Positions 42,604-47,351 of a DNA stretch of 47,351 nt are shown piece after piece; the first letter of the stretch is position 1; each line of letters starts with the position of its first letter. The translations under genes were made by a program, and so were the position numbers. The DNA is from Chlorobiota bacterium. Its GTDB lineage: Bacteria > Bacteroidota > Bacteroidia > Bacteroidales > Marinilabiliaceae. The notes under the pieces were generated by a model. That model made no database searches and was not told where the DNA came from. It worked only from the letters and a program-made list of their open reading frames with translations. The stretch is from positions 1 to 47,351 of the forward strand of contig JAADEM010000113.1 of NCBI GenBank assembly GCA_013153405.1, given 5' to 3'.

Positions 42604-43278
42604 ATGGGTATAGCTGATAAAATTGCAGAAATAAAAAAAGAGCTTAACGAAAATGTTAAGTTAGTTGCAGTGTCTAAGACAAAACCAGTTGAAGATATTC
42701 TTGAGGCATATAATGCCGGCCATAAAATATTCGGAGAAAACAAAGCTCAGGAGCTTTCGGGTAAATATGATGTGCTTCCAAAAGATATTGAGTGGCATTT
42801 TATTGGCCATCTTCAGACAAATAAGGTAAAATATATTGCACCTTTTGTGTCCCTGATACACGGTGTGGACAGTTTAAAGCTATTGAAAACCATAAACAAG
42901 GAAGCAAAGAAAAAAGACAGGATTATTGATTGTCTTTTACAATTCCACATTGCAGAGGAGGAAACAAAATTCGGACTTAATGAAACCGAAGCCGAAGAGA
43001 TACTGAATAGCATAGAGTTTAAAGAACTTGAGAATATCCGGATTACAGGAGTTATGGGTATGGCTACTTACACATCGGATACAGAACAGATTATAAGGGA
43101 GTTCCGGCATCTTAAAAATATATTTGATACACTTAAAGAAAAATATTTCAGTTCGGAAGATGCGTTTAAAGAAATAAGTATGGGTATGTCGGGTGATTAC
43201 AAAATTGCAGTGGAAGAGGGGAGTACGATTGTTCGTATCGGAAGTGCCATTTTCGGAGCCAGAAATTACACCAAATAA
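42604..43278 (+). CDS. yggS: YggS family pyridoxal-phosphate homeostasis protein
   Basis: 224 residues, a single alanine-racemase-type TIM barrel that binds PLP without catalysing racemisation. PLP lysine K25 in LVAVSKTKPVEDI; GENKAQEL, WHFIGHLQTNKVKYI, TGVMGMATYTSD and SMGMSGDYKIAVEEGSTIVRIGSAIFG are family signatures. It balances free PLP and amino/keto acid pools. One nucleotide separates its stop from the coaE ATG, so they are coupled. Confidence 0.95.
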   Translation: MGIADKIAEIKKELNENVKLVAVSKTKPVEDILEAYNAGHKIFGENKAQELSGKYDVLPKDIEWHFIGHLQTNKVKYIAPFVSLIHGVDSLKLLKTINKEAKKKDRIIDCLLQFHIAEEETKFGLNETEAEEILNSIEFKELENIRITGVMGMATYTSDTEQIIREFRHLKNIFDTLKEKYFSSEDAFKEISMGMSGDYKIAVEEGSTIVRIGSAIFGARNYTK

Positions 43279-43279
43279 A

Positions 43280-43882
43280 ATGCTTAAAGTAGGAGTAACC
43301 GGAGGTATTGGCAGCGGAAAGACTACTGTGTGCAGGATTTTTGAAGTTTTAGGAATTCCTGTGTATTATGCCGATGTAAGGGCTAAGCAGTTGTACAGGG
43401 AAGACAAGGAGGTCATGCAGGCTGTGAAAAAGTTGTTCGGAGATGATATTTACCGCAATGGTAAGCTTGACAGGGCAGAGGTGGCCAAACGGGTTTTTAA
43501 CAATAAGGAATTATTGCAGAGACTGAATGCCATTGTTCATCCTGCTGTAGAAAAAGATTTTAATTCCTGGTCTGTACAATTCAGAGATGTTCCATTTGTT
43601 GTTAAAGAAGCTGCCATTTTATTTGAAAACGGCGGATACAAAAAACTTGATTTTAACATTCTGGTTACAGCGCCTGAAGAGCTGAGAATAAAAAGGGTTA
43701 CAAAACGCGACGGTATTTCAGAGGAGCAGGTAAAAGACAGGATCAAAAACCAATGGCCTGATGACAAGAAAATACCTTTAGCCGACTATGTAATAAAGTG
43801 CGATGAGAAACACCTCGTTATTCCGCAGGTGATGGAAATCGTTGAAAAGGTAAAAGGTACAAATAGAAAGTTTTTAAAGTGA
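43280..43882 (+). CDS. coaE: Dephospho-CoA kinase
   Basis: 200 residues from ATG 43280 (MLKVGVTGGIGSGKTT). A start at 43193 in the same frame would overlap yggS by 86 nt and add non-homologous residues. P-loop GGIGSGKTT at 8-16; VYYADVRAKQLY, HPAVEKDF and the LID-region VTKRDGISEEQVKDRIKNQW. It phosphorylates dephospho-CoA at the 3'-hydroxyl in the last step of CoA synthesis. Confidence 0.96.
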   Translation: MLKVGVTGGIGSGKTTVCRIFEVLGIPVYYADVRAKQLYREDKEVMQAVKKLFGDDIYRNGKLDRAEVAKRVFNNKELLQRLNAIVHPAVEKDFNSWSVQFRDVPFVVKEAAILFENGGYKKLDFNILVTAPEELRIKRVTKRDGISEEQVKDRIKNQWPDDKKIPLADYVIKCDEKHLVIPQVMEIVEKVKGTNRKFLK

Positions 43883-43952
43883 AGCTAAAAGCTAACAGCA
43901 TACATCATAAAATCAATTACTCAAATAATCAATTTATCAATTACTCAATAAA

Positions 43953-44687
43953 ATGGGAATATTCGGATCGCTGTTTGGAGCAGGAATAGGATGGTGGCTA
44001 CTCGGGCCAATAGGTGCAATAATAGGGTCAATGATTGGCAGCTCTCTAGAGGAAGGGGCGAAAGGCAATAAGGCAAAGCCGGGCGCCGGTCGAGCACAGG
44101 GAAATGCTCGTGACGGATTTATGGCTGCATTGTTAGTATTAATGGCAGCAACCATGAAAGCTGACGGAAAAGTGCTCAAATCTGAACTGCACTATGTAAA
44201 ACAAAACCTGGTGCGGATTTTTGGAGAACAAACGGCTGCTGAAGCATTGAGAATGTTGCGTGAAATACTGAAAAAAGACATTCCGTTGTACGAAGTTACC
44301 GCTCAAATCAGGACTCATATGGATTATGCCTCAAAACTTGAACTTATTCATATTTTATATGGTATCGGTATAGCTGACGGTAACCTTTCGCAATCAGAAA
44401 TTAATGTCATAGAACAAATAGCCCGGGGAGTTGGGATAACGGAGGCCGATCATGCTACCATAAAAAACAGCTATTTTGATAATCTTGATGCAGCCTATAA
44501 GGTTCTTGGTGTAGATAAGAATGCTACCGATGACGAAATTAAAAAAGCTTATCGTAAATTGGCAGTTAAGTTTCACCCCGACAAAGTTGCTCATTTGGGT
44601 GAGGATATCCAGCGAAATGCCAAAGTACGTTTTCAAAAGCTGAATGAAGCTTATGAAAAAATAAAAAATGCACGAGGAATGAGGTGA
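43953..44687 (+). CDS. DjlA-like co-chaperone: membrane helix, TerB domain, C-terminal J domain
   Basis: 244 residues. Residues ~1-32 are a glycine-zipper membrane segment ([19 protein letters not shown]). A basic linker follows. TerB-like helical domain ~53-170 ([20 protein letters not shown] and [21 protein letters not shown], both acidic-loop repeats). J domain ~178-242 with [34 protein letters not shown] at 208-210. The same order occurs in E. coli DjlA, which stimulates DnaK at the inner membrane. It follows coaE by 70 nt. Confidence 0.9.
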   Translation: MGIFGSLFGAGIGWWLLGPIGAIIGSMIGSSLEEGAKGNKAKPGAGRAQGNARDGFMAALLVLMAATMKADGKVLKSELHYVKQNLVRIFGEQTAAEALRMLREILKKDIPLYEVTAQIRTHMDYASKLELIHILYGIGIADGNLSQSEINVIEQIARGVGITEADHATIKNSYFDNLDAAYKVLGVDKNATDDEIKKAYRKLAVKFHPDKVAHLGEDIQRNAKVRFQKLNEAYEKIKNARGMR

Positions 44688-44731
44688 GGCTGCTGAAAAC
44701 TGTTAATAAAAGTTAGATTTATCAATTTACT

Positions 44732-44760
44732 TTTGTTAAAACATATTTGTTGTAATTTTG
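44732..44760 (+). promoter_or_regulatory. Putative promoter of the DUF5606 gene
   Basis: TTTG (44732-44735), 17 bp, TAATTTTG (44753-44760), 27 nt before the ATG: a good Bacteroidota match. Confidence 0.6.
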
Positions 44761-44787
44761 TATTTCTAATCTTTAATCTGAAAATTT

Positions 44788-45219
44788 ATGTTAGAAGGAA
44801 TATTGTCAATTTCGGGTCATGGGGGACTTTTTAAAATGGTGTCACAGGCAAAAAATTCAATTATAGTTGAATCGTTAGTGGATGGGAAACGTATGCCTGC
44901 ATATGCCACTTCCCGCATAAGTGCCCTTGAGGACATATCTGTATTTACCGAAGAGGGAGATGTGAAACTCGAAGAAGTATTTAAAAAGATTTTTGAAAAG
45001 GAAAACGGAGAAAAAGCTATAAATCCCAAAAAAGCATCTTCAGGTGAGCTGAAAGATTATTTCGAGTCTGTTCTTCCCGATTATGACAGAGACCGTGTAT
45101 ACGTTTCCGATATTAAAAAAATTCTGAGCTGGTATAATCTCTTAATCGAAAAAGATCTGATTGATATTTCGGAGGATAATGACAATAAAACAGAAAAAGA
45201 AGAAGATAATATAAAATAG
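44788..45219 (+). CDS. DUF5606-type conserved Bacteroidota protein
   Basis: 143 residues, function unknown. The N-terminus MLEGILSISGHGGLFKMVSQ, with an SH3-like strand pattern (SIIVESLVDGKRMPAYATSRISALEDISVFTEEG), is typical of this family, which seems confined to Bacteroidota. The middle holds YFESVLPDYDRDRVYVSDIKKILSWYNLL; the last ~20 residues are acidic and disordered (EDNDNKTEKEEDN). No signal peptide, so cytosolic. Own promoter and terminator. Confidence 0.82.
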   Translation: MLEGILSISGHGGLFKMVSQAKNSIIVESLVDGKRMPAYATSRISALEDISVFTEEGDVKLEEVFKKIFEKENGEKAINPKKASSGELKDYFESVLPDYDRDRVYVSDIKKILSWYNLLIEKDLIDISEDNDNKTEKEEDNIK

Positions 45220-45294
45220 CCTGATTTACGTTAACTTAAAACTATGCAATATAAAACGAAATTCAACTTTCTATTGCATAGCCATAAAATACGA

Positions 45295-45342
45295 CCTGAA
45301 GATGTCCAAAAAGACGTTAATTACTTTTTGGATATCCTCAGG
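45295..45342. repeat. Palindrome-ended element A, copy 5 (minimal hairpin form)
   Basis: CCTGAAGATGTCCAAAAAG (45295-45313) and CTTTTTGGATATCCTCAGG (45324-45342): 19-bp arms with two changes and a 10-bp loop. No interior text at all. Convergent gap of the DUF5606 and dipeptidase genes. Confidence 0.85.
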
Positions 45343-45361
45343 TTTCATTAAGATTTTTTAT

Positions 45362-45398
45362 AGAGGATTATAAGTCGTTTTTCAGAAATCCTCTTTTT
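45362..45398 (+). terminator. Terminator in the DUF5606/dipeptidase gap
   Basis: AGAGGATT (45362-45369) / AATCCTCT (45387-45394), 17-nt loop, TTTTT on the plus strand. The minus side lacks a T run. Confidence 0.6.
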
Positions 45399-45404
45399 CT
45401 TTAT

Positions 45405-47075
45405 TTACTTTTTAGGTGGATACTCTTTAACTTTGAGCTTATCTCCGGTATCGTCTATAATCTTCTTGTAAAACTCTTCTGAGTATCCCGGATGTTCCGG
45501 ATGTGCAGGATATCCCCATTTGTTTCTTTTGAAAACTCCGTTTTTCTCAGGATGAACATTCCCGTCGAGATATTTAACCAGCAGGAAGTTTCCGAGTTCT
45601 CTCCATCTGTTTACAGTCATTTCTGCCTGGCTTATTGAATATTCGGTCAGGTATTCACGGGCTTTGGCAGGGTCTGTATCATAAAGTGTTTTTGCTGCAA
45701 CATCTACAGCAGGAGTAATATCAAAGAATTTTGTTTCAAGCTCTTTCTGTACTTTTTTGATATCAACTATCATATCGCTGTAACGACTGTAAGCACGGTT
45801 CGAAACGGTATTGAACACCCAGAATGCAGATGTGGGAGAGTATGTCAGCATATCACCGTTTCCTACAGCAAGGCAATGTGGAACTTTTGTCATTCCGCAG
45901 TACATTGGCATATAAACAGTTGAATTTGCATCATCTACACCAAACCATAGTATTCCGCCTATCGGATTAGGAAGCCAGTTGCGCATTTCAGCAATAAAAG
46001 AGAATCCTGTTTGTTGAGTGGCAATCGCTCTTTCGTTGAAATACTTCTCACCATTCACCTCCCATATAAGCGGCCTCCAGCGGTATGGAAGTTTGTATGG
46101 TCCGGCACCGGCGTCAACGCTCATATCAAGCGGTGTTCCTTCAAAATGGTCACGCATCATTGCCATAATATCTTCACGGCCAAGTTTGTGATCTGGTTTT
46201 ATGTACAGGGGGATTCTGTTTGTAGATTCGCCTTTGGCATAATCAACGTATTTATCCATTTCGGCTTTGTTTGCGTGACGGAAGGCAGCCCAAACCCTTG
46301 CTTCACAAAAACGCACAGCTCCGAAATCAAGAGGTGCATAGGCATCTGCAAAACTGAAGTCCTTATTCTTACCATTGAAATAACCCATTTCACGTGCGAA
46401 TGATATAACATCTTTTGAGTAAATGCAGTTCTCTTTGTCATTTAAAGGAAAGGTTGTAATACGTGCCTGATTGGCATGTGCCGAAATATATCCATCCGGA
46501 ATTTTAACTGCAACCCAAACTGCTCCTTTGTTTTCAGGCCCTTTCCCAATTAAATCCATTACCCAAACTTCGTTGGGATCGGCAATGGAGAACGATTCGC
46601 CGGAACTATAATATCCGTACCTTTCAACCAGGGAAGTCATTATTTCTATGGCTTCGCGTGCCGTTTTAGCCCTTTGAAGTGTTATGTAAATTAAACTGCC
46701 GTAATCCATTATGGCATTGGTATCTCTGAGTTCCGGTCTTCCACCGTATGTGGTTTCACCGATACTCACCTGATACTCATTCATATTGCCAATTACTGAA
46801 TATGTCCGGGGAACCTGCTCTATCTCGCCGAGATATTTCCCGGTATCCCATTCATATACTTTCAGCATTGTACCTTCCGGATATTGTTTAGCCGGCCAGT
46901 GGTACAATTCTCCGTACAATACGTGGGAATCGGCAGCATAGGAAAGCATTGTTGAGCCCGTTTTTGATGCTCCTTTAGTTACCAGGATGTTAGTACAGGC
47001 AGATGTTTTGTTGGTTAAAACCAAAGTTAGAATAACTGTGGCAACAAAAGTGAGAAGTTGTTTTTTTCTGTTCAT
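45405..47075 (-). CDS. Secreted C69-family dipeptidase
   Basis: 556 residues from ATG 47075 (MNRKKQLLTF); the in-frame ATG at 47111 would put 12 residues before a normal signal peptide and was rejected. Signal peptide 1-26, cleavage SA|C: C27 then becomes the N-terminal nucleophile of the Ntn-hydrolase fold (CTNILVTKGASKTGSTMLSYAADSH), as required for C69/PepD enzymes. Other family text: SIADPNEVWVMDLIGKGPENKGAVWVAVKIPDGYISAHANQARI and the long C-terminal YKLPYRWRPLIWEVNG region. It hydrolyses dipeptides in the periplasm. A minus-strand TATATTTG box lies at 47129-47122. Confidence 0.92.
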   Translation of the reverse strand: MNRKKQLLTFVATVILTLVLTNKTSACTNILVTKGASKTGSTMLSYAADSHVLYGELYHWPAKQYPEGTMLKVYEWDTGKYLGEIEQVPRTYSVIGNMNEYQVSIGETTYGGRPELRDTNAIMDYGSLIYITLQRAKTAREAIEIMTSLVERYGYYSSGESFSIADPNEVWVMDLIGKGPENKGAVWVAVKIPDGYISAHANQARITTFPLNDKENCIYSKDVISFAREMGYFNGKNKDFSFADAYAPLDFGAVRFCEARVWAAFRHANKAEMDKYVDYAKGESTNRIPLYIKPDHKLGREDIMAMMRDHFEGTPLDMSVDAGAGPYKLPYRWRPLIWEVNGEKYFNERAIATQQTGFSFIAEMRNWLPNPIGGILWFGVDDANSTVYMPMYCGMTKVPHCLAVGNGDMLTYSPTSAFWVFNTVSNRAYSRYSDMIVDIKKVQKELETKFFDITPAVDVAAKTLYDTDPAKAREYLTEYSISQAEMTVNRWRELGNFLLVKYLDGNVHPEKNGVFKRNKWGYPAHPEHPGYSEEFYKKIIDDTGDKLKVKEYPPKK

Positions 47076-47272
47076 AAATGTTTGTTTTATCAGGTGTTCT
47101 GTATAAATCATCTAACATCAGCAAATATATAAAAATTGAGCTATCTTTATAATGTTGAAACGTTATTCTGGAGTATTGTTTTAAATATCTTTTCGGGAAA
47201 TTCAATAAATTTTTATCAAGTTGAATACTGCTTACTTTAAAATAAGGTAAACGGTAAATTAATATCATTTAA

Positions 47273-47303
47273 ATTGAAATGTTTCGTTAATATAGTATTT
47301 TTG
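47273..47303 (+). promoter_or_regulatory. Putative promoter of the right-edge gene
   Basis: ATTG (47273-47276), 19 bp, TATTTTTG (47296-47303), about 25 bp before the ATG at 47329. Confidence 0.45.
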
Positions 47304-47328
47304 TAAAAAAAGTAAATAAATATAAATA

Positions 47329-47351
47329 ATGAAACCATCACATATTGAACA
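47329..47351 (+). CDS. Start of an unidentified gene (truncated at the window edge)
   Basis: ATG at 47329 opens MKPSHIE before the window ends. A consensus-like promoter precedes it and the preceding gene diverges, so a real gene start is likely, but seven codons cannot identify it. Confidence 0.45.

Noticed and set aside
43193-43279. Upstream ATG extending coaE inside yggS
   Set aside because: Would overlap yggS out of frame; the P-loop should be close to the N-terminus, as from ATG 43280.

Overview
The window looks like an ordinary chromosomal segment from a member of the Bacteroidota, probably Bacteroidales/Marinilabiliales-like, although order-level placement is a guess. The evidence is: start codons without Shine-Dalgarno sequences; upstream boxes matching the Bacteroidota promoter pattern TTTG-N17-21-TAnnTTTG; moderately low G+C; many short lipoprotein signals; and Bacteroidota-type families (GldI-like FKBP lipoprotein, NigD-like lipoprotein, DUF5606, ACT-fused SerB, ACT-less SerA with a catalytic lysine). 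I see no phage, insertion-sequence transposase, CRISPR array, rRNA or tRNA.

Layout. 1-2409: a truncated helix-turn-helix regulator faces a NicO/UreH-type metal permease, followed by serB. 2410-3112: a gene-free island of dispersed repeats. 3113-4937: yitT-family membrane protein diverging from a nitrilase-family omega-amidase. 5114-10925: a complete RND efflux operon (membrane-fusion lipoprotein, inner-membrane pump, outer-membrane factor). 10926-11661: a second repeat island, largely an inverted copy of the first. 11662-16807: threonine dehydrogenase, a three-PAS soluble histidine kinase, a lone LutA-like CCG protein, a cysteine-bearing unknown protein and an exported MsrB. 16960-20651: etfB-etfA-acyl-CoA dehydrogenase. 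20827-23094 (minus strand): TPR protein, ribH and a DAHP synthase. 23352-24776: recF and a DciA-like gene. 24930-28643: ndk, nrnA, an FKBP lipoprotein, a degenerate FKBP-like lipoprotein and a NigD-like lipoprotein. 28877-33263: xylB-xylA-xylE, a complete xylose uptake and isomerisation operon. 33426-37691: a BFD-like ferredoxin, a large M14 peptidase, and an Hpt-STAS signalling pair. 37961-44687: gcvT, serC, serA, DUF1015, yggS, coaE and a TerB-J-domain protein. 44788-47075: DUF5606 and a secreted C69 dipeptidase. A final gene begins at 47329.

How the genes fit together. The serC-serA block makes phosphoserine from 3-phosphoglycerate, and serB, about 37 kb away, finishes serine. gcvT and threonine dehydrogenase tie in to glycine/one-carbon and threonine metabolism. 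yggS (PLP homeostasis) and coaE (CoA) are housekeeping. The Etf/acyl-CoA dehydrogenase operon moves electrons from acyl-CoA oxidation. The xyl operon feeds D-xylose into the pentose phosphate pathway.

The most unusual signal is not a gene. A family of palindromic intergenic elements has ends GAGGATGTCC-AAAAAG and CTTTTTGGACATCCTC. It occurs in six gaps, five of them between converging genes, with variable interiors and covarying arms. Two ~600-bp mosaic islands flank the yitT-to-efflux segment in inverse orientation. No clear new defence or mobile system was found.
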